Below, in pieces: positions 44,607 to 53,157 of a DNA stretch of 64,000 nt. The position numbers and the translations under genes are program-made. This DNA comes from Parasphingopyxis sp. (GTDB lineage: Bacteria > Pseudomonadota > Alphaproteobacteria > Sphingomonadales > Sphingomonadaceae). Location of the stretch: the NCBI RefSeq assembly GCF_028279465.1, contig NZ_JANQNS010000015.1, positions 760,929 to 824,928 on the forward strand, in the 5' to 3' direction. Position 1 is the stretch's first letter. Every line of letters begins with the position of its first letter. The notes under the pieces were generated by a model. It saw nothing but the letters and a program-made list of their open reading frames with translations, searched no databases and was not told the DNA's origin.

Positions 44607-45848
44607 TCACGCAGCAGCCAATGTGTTGAGCTGGAGGATGGGCAACAGGATCGCGAGCACGATCAGCGTAACGATCACGCCCATCACGATGATGATAACA
44701 GGTTCGAGCAGCGAGAGCATCGCGGAGGTGAACGCGTCGAACTCGCGCTCGAGATAGTCGGCCGCGCGCTCGAGCATCACGTCCAATTGCCCCGAGGCTT
44801 CGCCGCTCGACGCCATATAGACGAGCAGCGGCGGAAAGATGCCGGCCTTGCGCAGCGCAGCCGACAGGCTGCCGCCCTGCCGCACGGCCTCGGCGACTTC
44901 CTCCGATGCCTCGCGCTGCGCGGCGTTGCGCACAGTCTTTGCGGTCAATGTCAGGCCTTCGAGTACCGGCAAGCGGCTGCCGATCATCGTCGCCAGCGTC
45001 CGCGCCATGCGCGCGGCGTGGAGATCGCGGATCAGGCGGCCGATCAGCGGCAGGCGCAGCACGCGCCGGTCGAAACGCAGCCGGAAGTCCGGATTCTGCA
45101 GCGCGCGCCACAATCCAAATCCCGCCAAAGCGATGACGATGAGCAGCACCCACCACCAATTGGCGAGGAAGTTGGAGAGACCGATCACGATGCGCGTGAG
45201 CAGCGGCAATTCCTGCCCGACACTGTCGAACTGCTCGATGACCTGCGGCACGACGAAGATCATCAGCGCGAAGACGACAGCAATGGCGACGACCGTGAGC
45301 ATGATCGGATAGGTCAACGCGGTCAGCACCTTGCCGCGCACTTCGGCCTGGCGTTCCTGCAGGTCGGCGAGGCGCGCAAGGATGCTCGGTAATGCGCCAG
45401 ACCCCTCGCCCGCCGCGATCATCGCGCGATAGAGCGGCGGAAAACTCTTCTTCTCGCGCTCCATGGCCCGGGCGAGCCGCTGGCCTTCGACGACACCCGC
45501 ATGAACGCTTTCGAGCACGCGGCGCACGCGCGGTTTCTCCGCCTGCATGGCGATGGTGCGGAGCGCTTCCTCAAGCGGGCTGACATCGGCGAGCGTCGAG
45601 AGTTGGCGCGTGAAAAGGGTCAGCTCCTTGGCCGACAGATGATTGCGAAACTCGACCGAGCGGCTGAGCAGCGGTGCCGTATCATTGGCTGCGGCGCGCG
45701 ACGGGCCGCCAGTCCCGGGCGCGATCCGCACGACATAGAGCCGCCGCGCGTCGAGCCGGGCGCGCGCCGCCTCCTCCGTCTCGCCATCGACCGTGCCGCG
45801 CTTTTCGCGGCCTGCCGTGTCGAGGGCCAGATAGTCGAAACTAGGCAT
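44607..45848 (-). CDS. gspF: Type II secretion inner-membrane platform protein GspF
   Basis: The 413-residue protein has the two related cytoplasmic domains of GspF (each with a pattern like FTRQLSTLADVSPLEEAL and ARTLATMIGSRLPVLEGL) and three membrane helices, the last near the C-terminus (VIIIVMGVIVTLIVLAILL). It is the central platform protein that works with the GspE ATPase. Its start lies 8 bp inside gspE. Confidence 0.95.
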   Translation of the reverse strand: MPSFDYLALDTAGREKRGTVDGETEEAARARLDARRLYVVRIAPGTGGPSRAAANDTAPLLSRSVEFRNHLSAKELTLFTRQLSTLADVSPLEEALRTIAMQAEKPRVRRVLESVHAGVVEGQRLARAMEREKKSFPPLYRAMIAAGEGSGALPSILARLADLQERQAEVRGKVLTALTYPIMLTVVAIAVVFALMIFVVPQVIEQFDSVGQELPLLTRIVIGLSNFLANWWWVLLIVIALAGFGLWRALQNPDFRLRFDRRVLRLPLIGRLIRDLHAARMARTLATMIGSRLPVLEGLTLTAKTVRNAAQREASEEVAEAVRQGGSLSAALRKAGIFPPLLVYMASSGEASGQLDVMLERAADYLEREFDAFTSAMLSLLEPVIIIVMGVIVTLIVLAILLPILQLNTLAAA

Positions 45849-47427
45849 CGACCGGCTCGGGCTCCTCGATCCGCGATACGCGCACCGCTTCCTCGGCCGT
45901 CGTCACGCCGTCGCGGACTAGCGCGCGGGCGGCCGAGCCGAGATTGGGCGCATGGAGAAAGGCGTGGCGCGCAATCTGCGATTCATCGCCGCCGGCATTG
46001 ATCATCCGGCGGATATCATCATCGATGCGGATGATCTCGAACACGCCGGTCCGGCCCTTATAGCCGGTATGGTTGCATTCCGGGCAGCCACGCGCCTCGT
46101 AAATCGGCGTGCCGGAATCGAAGCCGAGAAGCGCCGCCACGGCATTCGACGCCTGCACCTGTTCACGACAATGCGGGCAGAGCTTGCGCACGAGCCGCTG
46201 GGCGACGACCGCGCGCAGCGTCGAGGCGAGAAGGAACGGCTCGATCTGCATGTCCCGCATCCGCGTGATCGCGCCGACCGCATCGTTGGTGTGGACGGTC
46301 GAAAGCACGAGATGGCCGGTCAGCGAGGCCTGCACGGCGATTTGCGCGGTTTCCCGGTCGCGGATTTCGCCGACCATCACGACGTCAGGGTCCTGCCGCA
46401 GGATCGCGCGCAGGCCGGTCGCGAAATCGAGGCCGACTTTCGGATTGACCTGCGTCTGGCCGACACCCTCGATCGCATATTCGACCGGGTCTTCGACGGT
46501 CAGGATATTGCGCGAGCCGTCATTGAGCAGCCTCAGCCCGCCATAGAGCGTCGTCGTCTTGCCCGATCCGGTCGGGCCGGTGACGAGGATGATGCCATTG
46601 GGTTCGGCGATCGCCTGGCGGAATATCGTATCGACGCGCTCGGGCATGCCGAGTTCGTCCATCCCGATCCCGGCATTATCCTTGTCGAGAATACGGAGAA
46701 CGACGCGTTCACCGGCGCTGCTCGGCAGGGTCGACACGCGCACGTCGAGCAGTTTACCGCCCAGCGTCAGCGAAATGCGGCCGTCCTGTGGGATGCGGCG
46801 TTCGGCAATATCAAGCCGCGCCATGACCTTGATGCGGCTGACGATGGTCGAGGCGACATGAGGCGGCATGCGCAGCGTTTCGCGCAGCACACCGTCCATC
46901 CGCATGCGGACGACAAGGCCCGTGTCATAAGGTTCGATATGGATGTCCGAAACGCCCTGCCGCGCGGCGTCGGCGATGATACCATTGATCAGCCGGATGG
47001 CGGGGGCGTCGTCGGCGCTGTCGAGCAGATCTTCGGCGGTCGGGATATCGCTCGCCAGCATATCGAGATCGCCGATCCCGCTCGCCGCATCGGCGGCTGC
47101 CTGTCCGTCGACGGCATAACGTTCGGAAAGGATCGTATCGAAGCGTTCGGGCGGGACCATCTCGACATCGAAGGGCCGGCTCAGAAAACGGCGAACCTCA
47201 AGCAGCGCGCGCGGGTCTTCGCCCTCGCGCAGCGCGACCTTGAACCGGGGATCCTCTTCCTCGCCCGGATCGAGCAGCACGACGCCAAACTTCCGCGCGA
47301 AGCTATAGGGTATGTTGACGTCGAGCCCCGGCAGCGGGGCCGCATCCTCTTCCGAGCCCAGCGCGATCGCCGGTTGGCCGGCCAATTCGCCGGTTTCCAC
47401 TTCATCGCCGCGCCGGATGTCGATCAT
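45841..47427 (-). CDS. gspE: Type II secretion ATPase GspE
   Basis: The 528-residue cytoplasmic ATPase has Walker A GPTGSGKTTT near residue 290, the Asp box (ILTVEDPVEY), Walker B (VVMVGEIRDRETA) and the His box (LSTVHTNDAVGA). A four-Cys zinc domain follows (CPHC and CPEC). The N-terminal domain, which docks on GspL, is shorter than in some homologues but present. ATP hydrolysis drives pseudopilus assembly. ATGA overlap with gspD. Confidence 0.96.
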   Translation of the reverse strand: MIDIRRGDEVETGELAGQPAIALGSEEDAAPLPGLDVNIPYSFARKFGVVLLDPGEEEDPRFKVALREGEDPRALLEVRRFLSRPFDVEMVPPERFDTILSERYAVDGQAAADAASGIGDLDMLASDIPTAEDLLDSADDAPAIRLINGIIADAARQGVSDIHIEPYDTGLVVRMRMDGVLRETLRMPPHVASTIVSRIKVMARLDIAERRIPQDGRISLTLGGKLLDVRVSTLPSSAGERVVLRILDKDNAGIGMDELGMPERVDTIFRQAIAEPNGIILVTGPTGSGKTTTLYGGLRLLNDGSRNILTVEDPVEYAIEGVGQTQVNPKVGLDFATGLRAILRQDPDVVMVGEIRDRETAQIAVQASLTGHLVLSTVHTNDAVGAITRMRDMQIEPFLLASTLRAVVAQRLVRKLCPHCREQVQASNAVAALLGFDSGTPIYEARGCPECNHTGYKGRTGVFEIIRIDDDIRRMINAGGDESQIARHAFLHAPNLGSAARALVRDGVTTAEEAVRVSRIEEPEPVDA

Positions 47428-49562
47428 GGCTGGGGCTCCTCGGGTTCGGGGATGTCGACCGGTGTGACCGTCGAGGTCGTCGTGCTGACTTCGGGCACGA
47501 TAATCCGCGGATCGATCGGCGCCGGGTTGAGCGGCGGACGGCCGGGCGGCGTCACGCCCAGATACTGGCGGACCAGCGTATCGATGCCCGGTTCCTGATC
47601 GGGATTGGCGAGGAACTGCCGTGCGCGGATATAGCCGTAGCGGCGCTCCATGACCGCGCGGCGGTCCTCGGCGCTCGACAGGATCGTCGGCCGGATAAAG
47701 ACCATCAGGTTCGTCTTGGTGCGCGTCCGCGAACGCGAGCGGAACAGCTCGCCGATCAGCGGAATATCGCCGAGGATCGGAATGCGCTGGATCGTGCGCC
47801 GCTCATTATCGTCGAGCAGGCCGCCGAGCGCGATGATCTCGCCATTGTTGACGGTGACGGTCGTATCGATCTCGCGCTTGTTGATGATCAGCTCGTTGAA
47901 ATCGTCGGACACCGGCCCGGCAATCGAACTGACCTCCTGCCGAATATCGAGCCGGATCGCGCCGCCCGCGTTGATCTGCGGCCGCACTTCGAGCTCGATG
48001 CCGACATTCTGCCGCTGGATCGTCCGGAAGGCATTGTCGAAATTGTTGGACAGCGCCTCGCCGGTCGACACCGGAATTTCCTGGCCGACAAGAATGCTCG
48101 CTTCCTGATTGTCGAGCGTCGTGATCGAGGGCGTCGAGAGGATGTTGGAGTCCGTATCCTCCTGCACGGCATTGAGGATCGCGCCGAAGATCAGGTCGGA
48201 GCCCAGCTCGGACGCGAAACCGAGAAAGCCGCCCCGCGCCCCGAGCACCGCGCGCGCCGCATTTTCGCGCAACAGGTCGCTGACCGAAGAATTGTTGCTC
48301 GTCGTCACCACATTGCCGTTTATGACGGTCGTCGTCTGATCGAGTTCGTCGGCGAGCAGACCGCCCGCGATATCGAGAATGCGCGGCTGGACGTTCGAAT
48401 AATTGGTCACCGCGAAGGGCGCATCCTCGCCACCGAACAGGAACTGCACACCCAGTTCGCGCGCCGCCGCGTCCGAAATCTCGACGATGATCGCCTCGAC
48501 AAGCACCTGATCGCGCCGCGTATCGAGCTGGCGGACCAGCTCGCCCAGCGTCCGCTGCATTTCCGGCGGAGCGGAGATGATGATCGCATTGGCGCCCTCA
48601 TAGCCGGTCACGATGACGCGCTGACCCGGCCGTCCGCCTGCCGGGGCCGCATCGGCCGCCGGCGCGGCACCGCCCTCGCCTGTATTGGGCGCGTCGCCGC
48701 CGCTCGAGGTCTGTGCCGACACCGCGCCGACCTGCCCGGTCACGCGTTCGAGCACCGGCAAAATCTGCCCCGCATCGGCGAACTCGAGGAAGATGACGCG
48801 AATTTCGGTGCCGCTCGCCGCCCGCGCATCGAGCTCGCGCGCCAGCGCCGCCATCCGCGCGATCGTCGCTGGATCGCCGCGCAGCACGAGCGAGTTGGAA
48901 CTGTCGACCGGCACGACCGAGGCGGGTGACGGCCCCTCCCCGCCCTGCACAAGCCCGGCCAGCGACGCCGCGATCTCGCGTGCGCCGGCATTGTTGAGCG
49001 CGACAATCTCGCTGGCGCTAGAATCCACATCCACGCGCTCGATCAGCGCGCGCATCCGCCGCACATTGTCCGCAAAGTCCGCTATCACGAGCGAATTGCC
49101 CGCGGTATTCGCCGTGATCGAACCCTCCTGGCTGATCAGCGGCCGCAGCGTTTCGACCGCCGAAGAGGCCGGAATGTTCCGCAACCGGAAAATCTCGGTG
49201 ACGAAGGCGTTGTTGCCCGCGCGGTTCGTCCCGACAGCGCCCGGCTGCGCCGCCGCACTCGCCGTCGACTGGATACGCAGCGCACCGCCCGCCGTCGGCA
49301 CGGCGACGAGCCCATTCGCGCGCAATGTCGACAGGAACACTTCGAAATATTCGGACTGGGACAGGGGCCGGTCCGTCACCACGGTCACCGTGCCACTTAC
49401 CGACGGGTCGATCACGAAGGTCCGCCCCGTCACGCGCGAAGCGTCCTGAATAAAGGCGCGCACATCGGCATTGCGCAGGTTCAGCACATGCTGGGCGCTT
49501 GCCGGCATCACCGGCGTCGCGATCATCGCGGCAATGGCGAGAATTGTTGTTATCTTTTTCAT
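47424..49562 (-). CDS. gspD: Type II secretion outer-membrane secretin GspD
   Basis: The 712-residue secretin has a signal peptide (KKITTILAIAAMIATPVMPA), then N0 (NLRNADVRAFIQDASRVTG), N1-N3 domains, and the secretin core with ATPSI-like STPSITTLDNQEASILVGQ and late VPILGDIPLIGELF. A Gly/Ala-rich loop in N3 (about residues 280-305) is longer than usual. It forms the 15-mer outer-membrane gate. No pilotin gene is adjacent. ATGA overlap with gspC. Confidence 0.96.
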   Translation of the reverse strand: MKKITTILAIAAMIATPVMPASAQHVLNLRNADVRAFIQDASRVTGRTFVIDPSVSGTVTVVTDRPLSQSEYFEVFLSTLRANGLVAVPTAGGALRIQSTASAAAQPGAVGTNRAGNNAFVTEIFRLRNIPASSAVETLRPLISQEGSITANTAGNSLVIADFADNVRRMRALIERVDVDSSASEIVALNNAGAREIAASLAGLVQGGEGPSPASVVPVDSSNSLVLRGDPATIARMAALARELDARAASGTEIRVIFLEFADAGQILPVLERVTGQVGAVSAQTSSGGDAPNTGEGGAAPAADAAPAGGRPGQRVIVTGYEGANAIIISAPPEMQRTLGELVRQLDTRRDQVLVEAIIVEISDAAARELGVQFLFGGEDAPFAVTNYSNVQPRILDIAGGLLADELDQTTTVINGNVVTTSNNSSVSDLLRENAARAVLGARGGFLGFASELGSDLIFGAILNAVQEDTDSNILSTPSITTLDNQEASILVGQEIPVSTGEALSNNFDNAFRTIQRQNVGIELEVRPQINAGGAIRLDIRQEVSSIAGPVSDDFNELIINKREIDTTVTVNNGEIIALGGLLDDNERRTIQRIPILGDIPLIGELFRSRSRTRTKTNLMVFIRPTILSSAEDRRAVMERRYGYIRARQFLANPDQEPGIDTLVRQYLGVTPPGRPPLNPAPIDPRIIVPEVSTTTSTVTPVDIPEPEEPQP

Positions 49563-50431
49563 TCACTTACCCTTGCGCGAAACGATACGGTCTCGCCATT
49601 GCGTTCGACTTGTACGAAACCGTCGCCGGTGCCGAGATTGCTGGCAAAGCGGACCGCCTGCCCCATTTCCTGAATCCGCTCGCCATTGATCGAGATGATG
49701 ATATCGCCGGGCTCGAATCCAGCCGCCTGCAACGCGTCCGCATTATCGCCGCTCGGCTGCAGGATGATGCCCGTCACCCGGTTGCCTTCGCGGCGCGGCG
49801 AAATCTGCGTGCCAGAGGCCAATTGCCGCGGCGTAATCGTTTCCCCGGACGGACGCCGCGTTGCGGGCGCGGACTGACGCGCAGCCGGGCGCGCCGCAGC
49901 GGCTTGCGATGCCGCGGATTGTGACGCCGCAGCCTGCGCCGGCGGGGCAGATGCACTGCCCGATTGATCGAGGAATATCTGCTCGCTCGCGCCGTTGCGC
50001 GAAATGGTGACGAAATCGAAATCCACTGATTCCAGCGTCACGCCGGGCATCAGTTCGTCGCCAACCGAGAAACTGTCCTGCTCGCCATTGGCGAGCGCGA
50101 TGATCGCCGAACCGCGCCCGCTCGCCTGATCCTGCCGCACGCCGAACAGCCTGAGATCGAGATCGGTGACGACGGCCTGTGCATTGCCCTCGAGCCGGAA
50201 AAAGGGATCGAATGTTTCGAACAGCGCCATATCGGGTGCGGAAAGCGCCGGAACGCCCGCATCGCTGCGCCAATCGCCCACCGGCCCGACCGGCGTCGCA
50301 ATCGCCCATACGAGCCTTGCGCATTGCACGGCCAGCACGGAGATCAGCACGATCTCCAGCACGGTAAACCAGCTTGTTCGCGGCAGCCGTCTCAGCAAGC
50401 GCTGGGCACGGGCATCGAGCGATAGGCGCAT
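49559..50431 (-). CDS. gspC: Type II secretion protein GspC
   Basis: The 290-residue bitopic protein has one N-terminal helix (FTVLEIVLISVLAVQCARL), the periplasmic HR domain with FRLEGNAQAVVTDLDLRLFG, an Ala/Gln/Ser-rich linker (residues about 160-200), and a C-terminal PDZ domain (GFEPGDIIISINGERIQEMG). It connects the platform to the secretin and helps select substrates. It is the first gene of the gspC-N operon; 85 bp separate it from gspO, enough for a promoter. Confidence 0.92.
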   Translation of the reverse strand: MRLSLDARAQRLLRRLPRTSWFTVLEIVLISVLAVQCARLVWAIATPVGPVGDWRSDAGVPALSAPDMALFETFDPFFRLEGNAQAVVTDLDLRLFGVRQDQASGRGSAIIALANGEQDSFSVGDELMPGVTLESVDFDFVTISRNGASEQIFLDQSGSASAPPAQAAASQSAASQAAAARPAARQSAPATRRPSGETITPRQLASGTQISPRREGNRVTGIILQPSGDNADALQAAGFEPGDIIISINGERIQEMGQAVRFASNLGTGDGFVQVERNGETVSFRARVSE

Positions 50432-50516
50432 GAAAATATCCCCGAGAAGTGCGCGCTAGGCCTTCAGTGTTACACTGCGATGACGTGTTTTATGACATTT
50501 CGATGACACTGACGAC

Positions 50517-51311
50517 TCACAGGCCCGGCATGAGGGCGGCCAGAGCGTCCCGCGCGAGCCAGAGCGGCCAGGCCGCGACCGCCAGAAAAGCGCCAAAAGG
50601 GAGCCGGTCCGTCGCCGCTACAGCCTTGCCACGCAGAGCGCTCGACGCGACGGCGAGCAGCCCGGTGGCGCTTGCCAGCAAAATCACCAATGGCAGCATC
50701 TGCCAGCCCAGCCATGCGCCGATCGCCGCGAGCAGCTTCGAGTCGCCGCCGCCCAGCCCGTCGCGTCCTCGCAAGGCCCGATAGGCCGCGCCAACCAGAA
50801 AAAGCAGCAGAAACCCCGCTGCGGCCCCGATAGCTGCATCGATCAGGCCGGGCATGGCGGTCAGCCATGCCGCGCCGAGGCCGAGCAGGACCAGCGGCAG
50901 CGTGACCCGGTCAGGCAGCCAGAAATGCCGGATATCGAGGACAGCGAGCAGCAGCAGCGCCCAGCCGAATAGCGCCCCGGCAAGGCCATAAAGGCTCGTA
51001 TGCATCGCGAGCGACAGCGCCCCGATGACTGCGGCGAAACATTCCATTGCCGGATGGAGCGGATCGATCCGCGCGCCGCACGAGGCGCATCGGCCCCGGC
51101 GAAACAAATAGCCGAGCAGCGGTATCAGCTCGTACCAGCGCAAGACACGGCCGCACGCGTCGCACCGCGATCGGCCGCGCGACGCCGATTTCCCTTGCGG
51201 CCAACGGATGGCGAGCGTCGCGAGATAGCTGCCAACAATGGCACCGAGGATGAGTCCGAATATCGCGGCCCATAGCGGCGGCACAGCGGAGAATTGTTCC
51301 GGCACGATCAT
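50517..51311 (-). CDS. gspO: Prepilin peptidase / N-methyltransferase GspO
   Basis: The 264-residue membrane aspartic peptidase cleaves and N-methylates the pseudopilins. Its zinc-binding cytoplasmic loop has CDAC and CASC pairs. The two catalytic aspartates lie in LDIRHFWLPD and GGGDSKLL, and seven to eight helices are visible. It lies upstream of gspC in the same direction and is probably part of the same regulon. The enzyme would also serve type IV pili if present elsewhere. Confidence 0.94.
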   Translation of the reverse strand: MIVPEQFSAVPPLWAAIFGLILGAIVGSYLATLAIRWPQGKSASRGRSRCDACGRVLRWYELIPLLGYLFRRGRCASCGARIDPLHPAMECFAAVIGALSLAMHTSLYGLAGALFGWALLLLAVLDIRHFWLPDRVTLPLVLLGLGAAWLTAMPGLIDAAIGAAAGFLLLFLVGAAYRALRGRDGLGGGDSKLLAAIGAWLGWQMLPLVILLASATGLLAVASSALRGKAVAATDRLPFGAFLAVAAWPLWLARDALAALMPGL

Positions 51312-51320
51312 CTAGAATCC

Positions 51321-51425
51321 GTCATTGCGAGGAAGCCCGAACTTGTTTCGGGCTGACGCGGCAATCCAGAGCGGCAAAAGGCCATCGCTTGCGGCTCTGG
51401 ATTGCTTCGCTGTGCTCGCAATGAC
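51321..51425. repeat. Dispersed inverted repeat (GTCATTGCGAG...CTCGCAATGAC)
   Basis: The ends are an 11-bp perfect inverted pair, gtcattgcgag and ctcgcaatgac. An inner pair is caatccagagc and gctctggattg. The same family occurs, degraded, at 14325-14427. It lies between the SH3 protein and gspO genes. Confidence 0.85.
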
Positions 51426-51441
51426 GATCTCTTTTCAGTGG

Positions 51442-51933
51442 TCAGTTGTCGACACGCTCATCCGCTTCGACGCCGAACAGATGGCTGGTTTCGACATAGC
51501 CGTTGCGTCCGCGCACATCGATCTCGCACCAACCCCGGCGGCAGGAGCGGATGCGGCCGACCACGCCGGGTTCGGCGCGATAGCGGATGCGCGCGCCCGA
51601 TTGTGGCGCTTCGCGCAAGGGTCGGATATCGCCGACGATCATCGCCGTGCGATCGGCGCTCAGCAGGTTCACGAGCATCCAGCCCTGCGTGCCGTCCGGA
51701 TCTTCGATCTTGCGCCAATTCTCATAGACTTCGACCACGCGTACGGGGAGCCCGGCGCGCTGATAGAGCCAGCTGATCGGGAAATTGCGCCCCGGCCCCG
51801 TGCGCATCCGCGCCTGCCCGGCCGATATCGATGCCCAATAGGGCGTTTCACGGCCCTGCGCAGGCGCCTGTTCGGGCACGCTCAGCGCAATCGCGCCGAC
51901 GATCAGAATCCAAACTCGTACTATACCGCTCAT
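51442..51933 (-). CDS. Exported SH3-domain protein
   Basis: A 163-residue protein with a signal peptide (VWILIVGAIALSVPEQAPA) and two bacterial SH3 domains. The first runs ISAGQARMRTGPGRNFPI to WRKIEDPDGTQGWM, the second is RYRAEPGVVGRIRSCRRGW to NGYVETSHLFG. Bacterial SH3 domains bind peptidoglycan or proteins in the envelope. It is divergent from the hydroxyacid dehydrogenase and lies upstream of gspO on the same strand, separated by a dispersed repeat. Its role is unknown. Confidence 0.82.
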   Translation of the reverse strand: MSGIVRVWILIVGAIALSVPEQAPAQGRETPYWASISAGQARMRTGPGRNFPISWLYQRAGLPVRVVEVYENWRKIEDPDGTQGWMLVNLLSADRTAMIVGDIRPLREAPQSGARIRYRAEPGVVGRIRSCRRGWCEIDVRGRNGYVETSHLFGVEADERVDN

Positions 51934-52048
51934 CGGTCCGCATCGCCCCTTTTCGATGACCCTTAACCATCTCTAAGCAAAGCATCGGCGCGGCTTCAAC
52001 CCGCGATCCGCTTGACGCGTCGCGGCGCAATCGGCAATCCCCGTCGAG

Positions 52049-53038
52049 ATGCCGCACGCCGAACGCCCGAAAACCATCGTTACGCGCAAGCTTCCCGACC
52101 ACGTCGAAGCGCGCATGACCGAACTGTTCGACGTCGAATTCAATGCCGGCGATGTGCCCATGACGGCAGATCAGCTGAAAGACGCCGTGGCGCGCGCCGA
52201 AGTGTTCGTGCCGACCGTAACTGACGATATCACGGCAGACATATTGGCGAGCGCGGGGCCGCAGCTGAAGCTGTTGGCGAATTTCGGCGTCGGGGTCGAT
52301 CATATCGATCTGGCGGCGGCCCGCGCGCACGACATTCTCGTCACCAATACGCCCGGCGTTCTGACCGAAGATACGGCCGATATGGTGATGGCGCTGATCA
52401 TTTCCGTCCCGCGCCGGCTGGCGGAGGGCGAGAAGCTCGTCCGCGCCGGCGAATGGCAAGGCTGGGGGCCAACCGGTATGCTCGGCCATCGGGTGAACGG
52501 CAAGCGGCTCGGCATTGTCGGCATGGGGCGGATCGGCCAGGCCGTGGCGCGGCGCGCGCGCGGCTTTGGCATTCAGGTCGACTATCATAATCGCCGCCGC
52601 CTACCCGAAGCCGTCGAACAGACGCTCGAGGCCAATTGGCGCGAAAATCTCGACGATATGCTCGCCGATATCGACATCCTCTCGATCAACTGTCCCTACA
52701 CGCCCGACACGCATCACCTGCTGAACGAAAAGCGGCTTGGGCTGCTCGGCAAGGATGTCTATGTGATCAACGCGGCGCGCGGCGAGATTATCGACGAAGA
52801 GGCGCTGACCGATGCGCTCGAACAGGGAGCGATCGCGGGCGCCGGGCTCGATGTGTACGAAAACGAGCCGCATATCGGCGAGCGGCTGCTGGCGCTCGAC
52901 AATGTCGTGTTGCTGCCGCATCTCGGCTCGGCGACATTCGAGGGCCGCGAAGCGATGGGCGACAAGGTGATCGCCAATATCCGCATCTGGGCCGACGGCC
53001 ACCGCCCGCCCGATCAGGTGCTGGAAGGCTGGGCGTGA
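52049..53038 (+). CDS. D-isomer-specific 2-hydroxyacid dehydrogenase (glyoxylate/hydroxypyruvate reductase type)
   Basis: The 329-residue enzyme has FGVGVDHIDLAAA before the NAD(P) fold, GMGRIGQAVARRARGFG as dinucleotide motif, and the catalytic triad Arg in NAARGEIID, Glu in DVYENEPHI and His in LPHLGSAT. After the second strand, HNRRRLP suggests NADPH use because basic residues follow where NAD enzymes have Asp. It reduces glyoxylate, hydroxypyruvate or a similar 2-oxoacid. It stands alone. A dispersed repeat follows. Confidence 0.9.
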   Translation: MPHAERPKTIVTRKLPDHVEARMTELFDVEFNAGDVPMTADQLKDAVARAEVFVPTVTDDITADILASAGPQLKLLANFGVGVDHIDLAAARAHDILVTNTPGVLTEDTADMVMALIISVPRRLAEGEKLVRAGEWQGWGPTGMLGHRVNGKRLGIVGMGRIGQAVARRARGFGIQVDYHNRRRLPEAVEQTLEANWRENLDDMLADIDILSINCPYTPDTHHLLNEKRLGLLGKDVYVINAARGEIIDEEALTDALEQGAIAGAGLDVYENEPHIGERLLALDNVVLLPHLGSATFEGREAMGDKVIANIRIWADGHRPPDQVLEGWA

Positions 53039-53059
53039 CGTGAAAGCCGAACAGAAAAA

Positions 53060-53146
53060 CCGTTGGGGCTGAGCTTGTCGAAGCCCTGCCCTTTCTTCTA
53101 ATCGAAAAGAAAAAGTACAGCCCTTCGACAAGCTCAGGGCAAACGG
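53060..53146. repeat. Dispersed inverted repeat, copy 3 (CTTGTCGAAG / CTTCGACAAG family)
   Basis: The left arm is ccgttggggctgagcttgtc and the right arm cttcgacaagctcagggcaa then acgg. Its right end merges with the ribosome site GGGAGG (53145-53150) of the ammonium transporter, so a hairpin would lie directly next to that site. Confidence 0.85.
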
Positions 53147-53157
53147 GAGGTGTGGTT

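Noticed and set aside
45952..47598. 548-codon plus-strand frame
   Set aside because: Antisense to gspE, whose Walker and zinc motifs are unambiguous.
39286..51311. Type IV pilus or competence system instead of T2SS
   Set aside because: The set includes gspC, gspK, gspL, gspM and gspN in T2SS order, the major pseudopilin has GspG marks, and pilT, pilM and pilQ are absent.
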